Below the pieces are notes generated by a model. That model saw only the letters and a program-made list of their open reading frames with translations. It searched no databases and was not told the origin of the DNA. This document shows positions 1 to 7,070 of a DNA stretch of 64,000 bases, piece by piece. The stretch spans positions 372,001 to 436,000 of the forward strand of contig CP143429.1 in assembly GCA_039636775.1 (NCBI GenBank), read 5' to 3'. The stretch's first letter is position 1. Every line of letters begins with the position of its first letter. The translations under genes and the position numbers were made by a program. Source of the stretch: Micrococcaceae bacterium Sec5.8 (GTDB lineage Bacteria > Actinomycetota > Actinomycetes > Actinomycetales > Micrococcaceae).

Positions 1-2
1 TG

Positions 3-374
3 CGGGTTCGGGCAGAATCCGACGCCGTGGTCCCCGGCACGCGCGTGGTGAGCGGCTTCGGCGTCGGGCCGTTCCGGATCAACGCGCCGTGCGAGGTGGT
101 CTGGGTCCGCCCCCCGGTGCAGGGGGACGGGCCCCAGTCCGCCGGTTTCGGCTATGGCACACTCCCTGGGCATCCCGTCCGGGGTGAGGAAGCATTTGAG
201 GTTTCGATCGATGGGCAGGGCAGGGTCCTGGTCCACATCACCGCCTTTGGCGTGCCGTCCAACTGGTTTTACGCAGCCGGCGGCGCCCTGACAAAGCTGG
301 CACGGGACCACATCACGTCCCGTTACATTAGGACTGCGCAACGACTGGCACGGGAGCCCGCCCCGGCCCCCTGA
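3..374 (+). CDS. DUF1990 family protein, 5' end outside window
   Basis: The reading frame is open from the first bases of the window, so the true start lies upstream. About 123 residues remain. The C-terminal part shows the DUF1990 (YkkA-like) pattern: a GFGYGTLPGHPVRGEEAF stretch, a central beta-rich segment and a closing helix ending in a Tyr-Ile-Arg-rich region. The biochemical role of the family is not established; members are small soluble proteins common in Actinobacteria. An internal GTG at 27 could start a shorter product but would cut into the conserved domain. The family call is fairly sure and the function is unknown. Confidence 0.75.
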   Translation, partial: RVRAESDAVVPGTRVVSGFGVGPFRINAPCEVVWVRPPVQGDGPQSAGFGYGTLPGHPVRGEEAFEVSIDGQGRVLVHITAFGVPSNWFYAAGGALTKLARDHITSRYIRTAQRLAREPAPAP

Positions 375-425
375 CTTCCCTGTAACAATGAAACCCCGAT
401 CCCCCTCCCCGAAAGGCAGCTTTCC

Positions 426-746
426 GTGATCTTCATCGTCGTCAAATTCAAGGTCAAGCCCGATTGGTCCGAGCGTTGGCTCGGCCTCGTGGAGGACTTT
501 ACCCGGGCCACCCGCCAGGAGCCGGGCAATCTCTGGTTCGATTGGTCCCGCAGCGTGGAGGACCCGAACGAGTTCGTCCTGGTGGAAGCGTTCAAGGACG
601 ACGCCGCCGGGGACCACGTCAACAGCGCACACTTTCAGCAGGCCATGGCTGACATGCCGCAGGCCCTGGCGGAAACGCCCCGGATCATCAGCCGTCAGTT
701 CGACGGTGACGGCTGGGACCGGATGGGCGAACTGACCATCGGCTGA
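426..746 (+). CDS. putative quinol monooxygenase (ABM domain)
   Basis: This 106-aa protein has the compact ferredoxin-like fold signature of the antibiotic biosynthesis monooxygenase (ABM) family. It opens with IFIVVKFKVKPDW, has a central helix with FTRATRQEPGN, then the WSRSVEDPNEFVLVEAF strand pair and an HVNSAHFQQAM helix. Relatives (YgiN-like) act on quinols or small aromatics without a cofactor, or are of unknown substrate. The start is a GTG, preceded by a modest GAAAGG about ten bases upstream. It lies between a DUF1990 gene and a DUF503 gene on the same strand, which gives no pathway clue. Domain identity is good; the substrate is not inferable. Confidence 0.8.
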   Translation: MIFIVVKFKVKPDWSERWLGLVEDFTRATRQEPGNLWFDWSRSVEDPNEFVLVEAFKDDAAGDHVNSAHFQQAMADMPQALAETPRIISRQFDGDGWDRMGELTIG

Positions 747-767
747 CGCCGCCGGGAACTGCACGCG

Positions 768-1061
768 ATGTGGATTGGCTGGATTGAATTCGACCTCCTC
801 CTCGGCGACGTCCACAGCCTGAAGGAGAAGCGCTCCGTAGTGCGGCCCGTGCAGGCGGAACTGAAGCGGCGCTTCGATGTTTCCGTCGCCGAGACAGACT
901 TCCACGACCAGCACCGGCGCGCCTTGATCGGCGTCGGACTGGTCGCGGCTGACCGCGCCCACCTGGTGGAGGTGCTGGCCGCCGTTGAGCGCTTCATGGC
1001 CGCCCGCCCCGAGGTGGAACTGCTCAGTGCCCGGCAGCGGGAGCTCCGCAGCGACGACTGA
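768..1061 (+). CDS. DUF503 domain-containing protein (YlxP-like)
   Basis: This 97-aa protein carries the DUF503 hallmark: a first strand WIGWIEFDLLL, then the DVHSLKEKRSVVRPV motif and a second half reading FDVSVAETDFHDQHRRALIG. In many bacteria such proteins are encoded near translation genes (ylxP beside rbfA/infB); here it is not, and its molecular role is unknown. The ATG follows the ABM gene by 21 bases, so the two may be co-transcribed. Its stop lies two bases before the stop-side end of the convergent histidine kinase gene. Confidence 0.82.
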   Translation: MWIGWIEFDLLLGDVHSLKEKRSVVRPVQAELKRRFDVSVAETDFHDQHRRALIGVGLVAADRAHLVEVLAAVERFMAARPEVELLSARQRELRSDD

Positions 1062-1063
1062 CG

Positions 1064-2320
1064 TCAGGAGCGCCCGGACGGCGTCCTGTCTGCGCCCGCG
1101 GTGGGAGCATCTGGCGCACCGCCGGTGGCGGTGACCGGGAACGTGGCCCGGACCGTCCACAGCCCGCCCTCCACGCCGGTGGACAGGTGGCCGCCGAGGC
1201 GTTCCACGCGTTCGCGCATGAAGCCCAGGCCGAAACCACCCCGGGGGGTCCGTCCGGCGGGGCCGCCGTTGGCGGACACTTCGTTGGACACGTTCAGGAC
1301 GAGGCTCTGAGGACCGGACTCAAGGGTGAACCGGACGTGTGAGCCCGGGGCGGCGTGAACGATGACGTTGGTGCTGCATTCGCGCAGGATGGGCCGGACC
1401 CCGAGAACAACCCTGGCGGGAAGAGTGTCAGGATCGCCGGTCACCTCTACCTCCGTGGGATATCCAAGCCGCCGCAGATGCCCCACGATGTCAGCTATGG
1501 AGCGGGTAAGGGAGGGCTCCGCGGGGGGCCCGTCGCCGCCCATGGCTGGTGAAAGAACCCGCATCATCGATCGAAGATCGGTCAGTGCCCGGTGCGCCGC
1601 GTCGGAGATCGCTTCAAGGCTCTGGTGACGAAACGACGGATCAGATCCGGACAGCGCGGCATCCGCCTGCAGGGCAATGACAGTGACATCGTGGGCGATG
1701 ACGTCGTGCAAGTCCCGGGTGATCTGCCGGCGTCCGGACGCGAGGGCTTCGGCGTGATCGAGTCGCGCCTGTTCCTGTTCCGCGCTGCTGCGCTCGAACA
1801 GTTCCCGGGAGTGGATCCCCGCCCGGGAAATCCCATATAACAGGCAGATGCTGACGGCCACGGCGATGTTGACGAACAGATAGTCGAAGGGAACCAGGGC
1901 GGCATTGGCCGTCATCCAAAGAAGCACCAGTGCGAGTACCCCGCCGCTTACCCTCTTGGTCCCGGTGAAGGTGCAGATGAGCACCGCGAGGCTGAGGAAC
2001 AGCAGGGCATGCGAGGCGGGGTTGTCGAGTTCCGGCACCGCGCCGGCAAGGGTCACCGCCGCTCCGGCCCAGCAGCGCACCGTGGCCAGCAGCGGGCCCA
2101 GAGCCAGGAAAGCGAGGCTGATGAGAGGCAACACTGAAGCCTGGCCGGAGCCCGCCGGTTCGGTCAGGAGCCCCGGTACGTCCGTCATTAATGACCAGAT
2201 CGCCAGAACAGCTACGGCGGCCTGCCACCAGGGCGACAACGGCCGGGAACTGTACGTCGACGGATTGCGCAGCCACTGCCGCGCTTCCGAACGGATCGCG
2301 TCGGCGGCGCTCGTCTTCAT
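1064..2320 (-). CDS. NarL-type sensor histidine kinase, probable bacteriocin-locus regulator
   Basis: Membrane sensor kinase of 418 aa. The N-terminal ~165 residues hold about five hydrophobic segments and no large extracellular domain. They are followed by a linker helix and a HisKA_3 dimerisation domain with DLHDVIAHDV (phospho-accepting His about residue 205), then an HATPase domain with LRECSTNVIVHA in the N-box position and GFGLGFMRERVERLGGHL as the G-box. The chosen ATG begins MKTSAADAIRSEARQ; an upstream GTG at 2422 would add 34 Arg/Gly-rich residues and is unlikely. It lies downstream of the small secreted peptide gene on the same strand and faces away from the response regulator. It probably phosphorylates the regulator at 2788-3447; the ligand is unknown. 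Confidence 0.88.
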   Translation of the reverse strand: MKTSAADAIRSEARQWLRNPSTYSSRPLSPWWQAAVAVLAIWSLMTDVPGLLTEPAGSGQASVLPLISLAFLALGPLLATVRCWAGAAVTLAGAVPELDNPASHALLFLSLAVLICTFTGTKRVSGGVLALVLLWMTANAALVPFDYLFVNIAVAVSICLLYGISRAGIHSRELFERSSAEQEQARLDHAEALASGRRQITRDLHDVIAHDVTVIALQADAALSGSDPSFRHQSLEAISDAAHRALTDLRSMMRVLSPAMGGDGPPAEPSLTRSIADIVGHLRRLGYPTEVEVTGDPDTLPARVVLGVRPILRECSTNVIVHAAPGSHVRFTLESGPQSLVLNVSNEVSANGGPAGRTPRGGFGLGFMRERVERLGGHLSTGVEGGLWTVRATFPVTATGGAPDAPTAGADRTPSGRS

Positions 2321-2445
2321 GCGCTCCACCCTACCGAACGGGCCGCTGAGACGGGTCCGGTCCGCAGTGCACGGCTGGTCGCCGGAGGTGCAACCGGCCT
2401 GGTCACCCACCGGCCTGGTCATCCGCCGGCCTGGTCACCCGCAGA

Positions 2446-2664
2446 TCAGCAACGGAAGAAGAGGCACCGGAGCCTGGCGAACTCGTCCCGGATTCCGTCG
2501 GTGGAGACCGCCCCGGACTTGCCCGCTGCGGGCGTCACAGCTGGATTCAGGACGATTGGGGAGGCGTTGGGAGGAAGCGTGGTGGCAGCCGTAGCAGGGA
2601 GGGCAGCGGATGTGAGCACGGCCGTCAGGACTACGGCCGCGGTGCGCGCAAGGACATTCTTCAA
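2446..2664 (-). CDS. small secreted peptide with Cys-flanked C-terminus, candidate signal peptide
   Basis: This 72-aa product starts at TTG with a good GGGGGA ribosome site about six bases upstream. Residues 1-27 form a clear Sec signal peptide (MKNVLARTAA, a hydrophobic core, then an Ala-rich ALPATA cleavage zone). The predicted mature part of about 45 residues is Pro/Ala-rich and ends in ARLRCLFFRC, two cysteines enclosing four residues, as in small disulfide-closed peptides. It sits 125 bases upstream of the histidine kinase on the same strand, and opposite the divergent response regulator. That position suggests it could be the signal sensed by the kinase, or an accessory of the bacteriocin locus. 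No family is recognised. Confidence 0.6.
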   Translation of the reverse strand: MKNVLARTAAVVLTAVLTSAALPATAATTLPPNASPIVLNPAVTPAAGKSGAVSTDGIRDEFARLRCLFFRC

Positions 2665-2689
2665 GATATTTCCCCCATTGAATGGATAA

Positions 2690-2787
2690 ACATTGGTCCT
2701 GACAGTATTTCGATTGCGCCCGGCCCGCGGTAGCTACGAAGGTTGACATTCGTCGTCGCCTATAGTCGAGGGGTGGAGGGGGACATC
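2690..2787. promoter_or_regulatory. divergent promoter region between secreted peptide and response regulator
   Basis: On the + strand a TATAGT at 2761-2766 is a plausible -10 element for the response regulator. A TTGACA at 2743-2748 lies only 12 bases before it, too close for a standard -35. GGAGGGGG at 2775-2782 supports the GTG start at 2788. The octamer CTACGAAG at 2734-2741 is the reverse complement of CTTCGTAG found upstream of the precursor gene at 3550-3557. It may be a half-site for the response regulator, but an 8-base match is weak evidence. Confidence 0.4.
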
Positions 2788-3447
2788 GTGGATGACATCC
2801 GTGTTTTGGTAGTCGAAGATCAAGCGCTCATGAGCCAAGCTCTGAAAGTGTTTATCGATGCCGCGCCAGGCATGGCGTGCGTCGGAATAGCGGAGGACGG
2901 CAGGTCCGCCGTGTCCATGACCGCCCGGCTGCGGCCCGACGTCGTTCTGATGGACATGCAATTGCCGCTCATGGACGGGGCCGAGGCAACTGCGCGCATC
3001 CTGGCATCCGATCATTGCCCGGCGATCCTGGCGGTGACCACTTTTGCGACCGACGAATATCTGGTCCCGGCGTTCCGGGCCGGAGTCCAGGGATTTCTTG
3101 TCAAAGACTCCCGGCCGGCAGAGATCGCAGCTGCCGTGCAGCAGGCCCATGCCGGTGCCACGGTGGTCAGTCCCCAGGTCACGGCGGCGCTGGTCAAGGC
3201 GCTGGTGGCCGAACCGCTGAGAACCTGCCACGCAGCGGCCCCGCTGCGCGAACCACTCACGGGGCGGGAGTCCGAGGTTCTTGCCCTGATCGGCCAGGGT
3301 CTGAGCAACCGGGATGTGGCCAACGCCCTGTTCGTCACCGAGGCCACGGTGAAGGCACATGCTGGCCGGCTGATGGCCAAGTTTGGCGTCGAAAACCGCG
3401 TTCAGCTCGTTGTTTGCGCCCTCAAACTCGGCGTGCTCACACTTTGA
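2788..3447 (+). CDS. NarL/FixJ-family response regulator
   Basis: This 219-aa protein has an N-terminal receiver domain (IRVLVVEDQ, phospho-accepting Asp at about residue 56 in VLMDMQLPLMDG, Lys in FLVKDSR). It has a C-terminal LuxR-type helix-turn-helix (LTGRESEVLALIGQGLSNRD, then TVKAHAGRLMAKF). The GTG at 2788 is preferred because GGAGGGGG ends five bases before it; upstream starts would add unrelated residues. It is transcribed toward the precursor gene and away from the kinase gene, its most likely partner. By position it should activate the bacteriocin operon and perhaps the peptide-kinase operon. Confidence 0.9.
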   Translation: MDDIRVLVVEDQALMSQALKVFIDAAPGMACVGIAEDGRSAVSMTARLRPDVVLMDMQLPLMDGAEATARILASDHCPAILAVTTFATDEYLVPAFRAGVQGFLVKDSRPAEIAAAVQQAHAGATVVSPQVTAALVKALVAEPLRTCHAAAPLREPLTGRESEVLALIGQGLSNRDVANALFVTEATVKAHAGRLMAKFGVENRVQLVVCALKLGVLTL

Positions 3448-3450
3448 CGT

Positions 3451-3469
3451 GCCGGTACCCGGGTCCGGC
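3451..3469. repeat. imperfect palindrome after the response regulator
   Basis: The sequence has GCCGG and CCGGC arms around a TACCCGGGT centre, starting three bases after the regulator stop. It could be a weak terminator stem (there is no T-run) or a dyad operator for the regulator upstream of the precursor gene. Confidence 0.35.
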
Positions 3470-3549
3470 GCGGTCCTTGGGAGATAGACCAAAGTAGCGC
3501 GCAGGGCGCCACAGTGTGAACTTTCGGGGGACGCGCCACGGCTGCGTCG

Positions 3550-3625
3550 CTTCGTAGGGTGGGGTGACCGGCACACGCCGGTATCACTCGGCTCGATGAG
3601 GGCTTCTCACTCTAAGGAAGTAACC
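3550..3625 (+). promoter_or_regulatory. upstream region of circular bacteriocin precursor
   Basis: It contains CTTCGTAG at 3550-3557 and a perfect inverted repeat ACCGGC-ACAC-GCCGGT at 3567-3582. An AAGGAAG ribosome site at 3614-3620 lies five bases before the ATG at 3626. No convincing -35/-10 pair is seen, which would fit an activator-dependent promoter. The ribosome site decides the precursor start: the upstream ATG at 3596 has none. Confidence 0.45.
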
Positions 3626-3898
3626 ATGAACAGCTTGGCAAAACGGGCGACGACGGTCTCACTGGCCGCTGCCATCGCGGCGGTCGGCCTCGTCATTGGC
3701 GGTGTGGCCATCGCATGGGTGGCGGGGTCTCTTGGCATCTCGACGGCGGCCGCAAGCCAGATCGTCACCGCCGTCCAAGTGGGCGGACTGGCGCTGACAC
3801 TTGTGGCAGCTGCCTTTGGCTTTGGAGTCGGCGGCGCACTCGTGGCAACGATTCGCTGGTACATCCTCCGCAAGGGCAAAGCGATCGCGATCGCGTAG
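3626..3898 (+). CDS. circular bacteriocin precursor (circularin A/uberolysin-like)
   Basis: A 90-aa very hydrophobic precursor. Residues 1-30 are a hydrophobic leader (MNSLAKRATT, then an Ala/Val/Gly-rich segment ending GGVAIA). The rest begins WVAGSLGISTAAASQIV, which aligns by eye with the start of circularin A (VAGALGVQTAAA). It continues as short amphipathic/hydrophobic helices with Gly-rich turns and ends in a basic then hydrophobic tail, RWYILRKGKAIAIA. Such peptides are head-to-tail ligated, membrane-permeabilising class I circular bacteriocins. By alignment the core is Val32-Ala90 (59 residues), or Trp31-Ala90 (60) if cleavage follows AIA. The leader is far longer than the three residues of circularin A. 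It is followed within 12 bases by the SpoIIM-family gene typical of these clusters. Confidence 0.82.
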   Translation: MNSLAKRATTVSLAAAIAAVGLVIGGVAIAWVAGSLGISTAAASQIVTAVQVGGLALTLVAAAFGFGVGGALVATIRWYILRKGKAIAIA

Positions 3899-3910
3899 GG
3901 CCCGACCGTC

Positions 3911-4477
3911 ATGAGCAGCCTCGTCCGCAGCGCTATCACCCCCACCAGGGTCGACGCCAAAGTGCTCGCAGTGTCCCTTACCTTGAGCGCGGTCCTGTTC
4001 GCGGCGGGGCTGCTCATCGGTTATTTCAGTCTTCCGTCCTTTCAATCCCTCGGCGACGACGCCCCTGCCGCCCAAAGCTGGAACTTCGGCACGCTCGTGC
4101 TGCGCAACATGGGAGCAGCGTGCCTGCTCTATGTGGGGGCCGTCACCGGGGGTTCGGCCACGCTGATTACGCTTCCGCTGGTCGGGCTGTATGTCGGGGC
4201 CACCGCCAAAATCGGGGTGGTTACTGCCGGGGGCGCGGCGTTGCTGACCTCCGTTGCCTGGTACGTCCCCTTCGAATTCCTCGGTTGCCTGGCCGCCGCG
4301 GCCGGGGGACTGTACCCGCTGGTCGCCACGCTCCGGCGCCGGCGGACCGGCGCCCGGACCTGGCCGACGTACACCTCTGCGCTCGCAGGGTCGTTGCTCC
4401 TGTTCGCGGCCGGGACGGTCCTGATCCTTTGTGGCGCCGCCATCGAGGCATTTATCATTACGCAATTCGAAAGGTGA
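3911..4477 (+). CDS. SpoIIM/DUF95-family membrane protein of circular bacteriocin locus
   Basis: This 188-aa integral membrane protein has about five hydrophobic segments. The family signature is the middle part, VLRNMGAACLLYVGAVTGG followed by TLPLVGLYVGA and then WYVPFEFLGCLAAAAGGL, matching the stage II sporulation protein M (DUF95) pattern. DUF95 proteins accompany nearly all known circular bacteriocin precursors (AS-48C, CirB/CclB-type) and are needed for maturation, secretion or both, though the exact reaction is unknown. The gene starts 12 bases after the precursor stop and ends five bases before the next start, so it is in the same operon. A role in spore formation is unlikely in this lineage. 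Confidence 0.78.
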   Translation: MSSLVRSAITPTRVDAKVLAVSLTLSAVLFAAGLLIGYFSLPSFQSLGDDAPAAQSWNFGTLVLRNMGAACLLYVGAVTGGSATLITLPLVGLYVGATAKIGVVTAGGAALLTSVAWYVPFEFLGCLAAAAGGLYPLVATLRRRRTGARTWPTYTSALAGSLLLFAAGTVLILCGAAIEAFIITQFER

Positions 4478-4482
4478 GGGTC

Positions 4483-5037
4483 ATGTCCGTTTTGCCGCAG
4501 GCGCCACGTCTCGAGGCGCCGCATGCTCTCCGCCGCGGCACCCACCGGGGCGTCCGCTGGCTGATATTCCTGGGTCTCATGGGCATTCTGCTGTTGCGGG
4601 TTCCGCAGACCCAGGCCATGCTGCAGGAAAAACTTCCTCTCGAAGCGCCGGCGGATATGGAGCCGGAGCTGCTGCAGCTCTCGGTCTCCGTGGCCCTTCT
4701 CCTGGGAATCATCGCCTTTGGGATTGTCCTGGCCCTCTATTTGGGCCTGGCCGGAGTCTTGGAACAGAACCTTTTCGGCGGCACTCGGCACCTGGGCCGG
4801 CGCGTACATATTGGATTGTTTACCGCAATCGTGGTCGCGACACTCGTGCCACTGCAGCTATGGTCGTTCTTCAGCGGGTCCATGCCCGGAACCGCGGTGA
4901 AGGCGCTGCCGGTGCTGGTGCTCTGCGCCGCGGTTCTCCTGCTGTACCGTCGGTCCCTGGCAAAAGTTGGGCTTCGCCGGGCAGTCCTGGTGAGTGCAGT
5001 CGCCGTCGCGCTGGGTGCGGCCGTTTCCATCGTCTAG
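4483..5037 (+). CDS. membrane protein of bacteriocin operon, unknown function
   Basis: This 184-aa protein is not matched to a named family. It has a basic N-terminus (RRGTHRGVR), a first membrane helix near residues 25-40, an acidic loop (LPLEAPADMEPELLQ) and about four further hydrophobic segments, ending in a short hydrophobic tail. The ATG follows AGGTGAGGG by two to three bases and the upstream stop by five, showing tight coupling to the SpoIIM gene. Small polytopic proteins at this place in circular bacteriocin operons serve in export, maturation or immunity. Which applies here cannot be told from sequence. Confidence 0.72.
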   Translation: MSVLPQAPRLEAPHALRRGTHRGVRWLIFLGLMGILLLRVPQTQAMLQEKLPLEAPADMEPELLQLSVSVALLLGIIAFGIVLALYLGLAGVLEQNLFGGTRHLGRRVHIGLFTAIVVATLVPLQLWSFFSGSMPGTAVKALPVLVLCAAVLLLYRRSLAKVGLRRAVLVSAVAVALGAAVSIV

Positions 5038-5067
5038 ACAACGCAAACAGAAAGCGGGCAGAGACAC

Positions 5068-5475
5068 ATGACCTTGAAGACGACGCACGTAAGAATCGTT
5101 CTTGCAGTCATTGCCCTGTGCGGGGCGGGCATGCTGACGATGCTCCTTCTTGACGGCTCCCTCATGGGCCGCACTGAGCTGGGCGGCCTGTCCTCGGCGC
5201 TCATGATGGTGCTGGCTCTCGGGGCAGTGGCACTGCCCATCCTGGGCATGCTGGGATCCCTGGCCGATCCGGGCCGCGTCCGCAGCGTGCTGTTCCTGGT
5301 GGTCCCGCTGCTATCCCTTGCGGTCTTCCTCGACGACCGTTTCAACGTTTTTCCCGTGCGCATCCTGTGCCTCGTAGGTCTGGTTCTGGCCTTCATCGGA
5401 ACCATTGCCGTCCTTTTCAATGCGATGGAAGAAAAAGGGTCGCGGAAACCCAGTACTCCGGGCCGGTTTCAATGA
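5068..5475 (+). CDS. small four-helix membrane protein, candidate immunity or accessory protein
   Basis: This 135-aa protein has about four hydrophobic segments (VRIVLAVIALCGAGML; SALMMVLALGAVALPILGML; VLFLVVPLLSLAVFL; ILCLVGLVLAFIGTIAVLF) and a short polar tail ending SRKPSTPGRFQ. No family is recognised. It lies 30 bases after the previous gene, and its stop overlaps the next ATG as ATGA, implying translational coupling with the large membrane protein. Size, hydrophobicity and location make it one candidate for the self-protection protein, but circular bacteriocin immunity proteins are often smaller and more basic, so this is only positional inference. Confidence 0.72.
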   Translation: MTLKTTHVRIVLAVIALCGAGMLTMLLLDGSLMGRTELGGLSSALMMVLALGAVALPILGMLGSLADPGRVRSVLFLVVPLLSLAVFLDDRFNVFPVRILCLVGLVLAFIGTIAVLFNAMEEKGSRKPSTPGRFQ

Positions 5476-7070
5476 GCACGCGGGCGGCGGTATCCGTCCA
5501 GGCGACGCAGCAACCCCGCCCAACCCCGCTCCGGCCGCAACCGTTGGCCCGGCCGCCAGGACCGTGGTCGCGAATCCAGCTGTTGATCGATCTCCGTTGC
5601 GCGGAACTGGCGAATGCCCTCGGACTGACCTGGCGCCTCACCAGCCTCCGGCGAATCCTGACCGTGGCCGTGGTGGCCCTGTGCGCAGCCGTACCTGCGG
5701 CGGGATACGCCTTTGCCCGGATTTTCGCCCTGCTGTCCGTGGATGTCCCCGCACCCGCGCTTCTCCTGCCGCTGATGACTTCGCTGGCTTTTATGTCGGG
5801 CCTCGGTTTGTTCTTCGCCGAAGCGCTGGGGCGTTACCGCAACGCCGTGTCCGGTCATCCCAATCGTGCCTACTTCCGGGCACTTGATATTCCCGCAGCC
5901 CTCGTCCACACCGTGTACGTCGTTCCCAGGCTTGTCGGCGCCGCTGGATTCTGGGTGCTGCTGGGGGCAGGCGCGATCGCGGGACTCGTCTCCGTCCAGG
6001 ATCATTCGGACTGGCTGCCCGTCGCCTTGGCCGGCATGATCCTGCAGCCCATGCTCTGGATGACGGGTACGCTGCTGATCAGTCTGCGGCTGGCCGGGAA
6101 CTCCGTTGATGTGGGTGCTAGGTTCAGCACAGGCGTCGCATGTGCTGCGCTGGCCGGAACCTGCGCCGGCCTGGTGGTGTCCTGGATAATAATTCCCCGG
6201 CTGCCTCGAGGCGGGACCATCCCGTCCGCTTCCGCCGACGTGCCTGGCCAGGACCTCGGCGCCACGCCGGCCGTGCTGCTGGCGATCCTGATACTTGTCC
6301 TGGCCCTCCTCTGCGGGAACGAGATGCGCCGGCTGCGCTCACGGTCCTTCCGGCTCGACGGCGCGGACGCAACGCACAGGTCGCTGCGGCTTGGACGGTC
6401 CGCCGGGTGGTACTGGTTCCGGCTGATGCTGCGTCAGCGGCGCCGCAGCTGGCGGAAACGCGTCGAGGACCGGCTCGGCTGGGCGTTAACCGGCGCCGCG
6501 TGCGCCCTGGGTGCGGGCCGCCTGAGCGGCGCCGTCGAACGGTCCGGACTGGACTTCCTCCCTCCCGCTGCAGCCGCACACATCATGTTGGCGGCCGGCT
6601 TTGGCGGTGCCCTGCTGGGACTCGCCTGCGCCGAGACGACCCTGGGTGATCTGGGTCGACAAGTCCATGGAAAAACCCTGCGGGCGGCGTTGGAGCTTGG
6701 GGCACCCCTGCGGGTTGCCGTTACCGTCCACGTCACGGCCCTGTTGGCCCCCACCGTCCTCCTGGGGTTGCTGGCTTCGGCCGTAGCGTCACTCCTGCTG
6801 GGCCGCGTCGAACCAGTCCCGCTGGTGGTTGCGGTGGGTGCCTGCGCCGGCAGCATCATTGCCGAACGGCTGTTTCCTCCCCCGCGCACGGTTGACGGGG
6901 GAGCAGGGGAAAGCCTGGTCACAGCCATGGCTGCACTGATCCTCGGCAGCCTCCCGGTGGTGTGGCTGGCCGTCGCGCCGGCGCTGGCAGTTTGGTTTAC
7001 GCCGTTCTTTGCAGCGGCCCTACTGGGAGGAGCACTCTGGTGCGCTCACCGAAATCTTACCGTTTTGTAG
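5472..7070 (+). CDS. large polytopic membrane protein, probable ABC permease partner
   Basis: This 532-aa protein begins MSTRAAVSVQATQQPRP at an ATG overlapping the previous stop by four bases; a longer upstream frame is only the antecedent overlap. A Pro/Gln-rich N-terminal stretch is followed by about ten or more hydrophobic segments in two blocks, separated by an Arg-rich cytoplasmic stretch (LRLGRSAGWYWFRLMLRQRR). No known permease motif is recognised. The adjacent ABC ATPase starts inside its last 31 bases, so the two are likely made together as an exporter. By analogy with other circular bacteriocin loci the pair would export the peptide or give immunity. Confidence 0.72.
   Translation: MSTRAAVSVQATQQPRPTPLRPQPLARPPGPWSRIQLLIDLRCAELANALGLTWRLTSLRRILTVAVVALCAAVPAAGYAFARIFALLSVDVPAPALLLPLMTSLAFMSGLGLFFAEALGRYRNAVSGHPNRAYFRALDIPAALVHTVYVVPRLVGAAGFWVLLGAGAIAGLVSVQDHSDWLPVALAGMILQPMLWMTGTLLISLRLAGNSVDVGARFSTGVACAALAGTCAGLVVSWIIIPRLPRGGTIPSASADVPGQDLGATPAVLLAILILVLALLCGNEMRRLRSRSFRLDGADATHRSLRLGRSAGWYWFRLMLRQRRRSWRKRVEDRLGWALTGAACALGAGRLSGAVERSGLDFLPPAAAAHIMLAAGFGGALLGLACAETTLGDLGRQVHGKTLRAALELGAPLRVAVTVHVTALLAPTVLLGLLASAVASLLLGRVEPVPLVVAVGACAGSIIAERLFPPPRTVDGGAGESLVTAMAALILGSLPVVWLAVAPALAVWFTPFFAAALLGGALWCAHRNLTVL

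Noticed and set aside
3715..4482. Upstream extension of the 184-aa membrane protein frame
   Set aside because: It overlaps the precursor and the SpoIIM gene in another frame and is Arg/Pro-rich; AGGTGAGGG sets the ATG at 4483.
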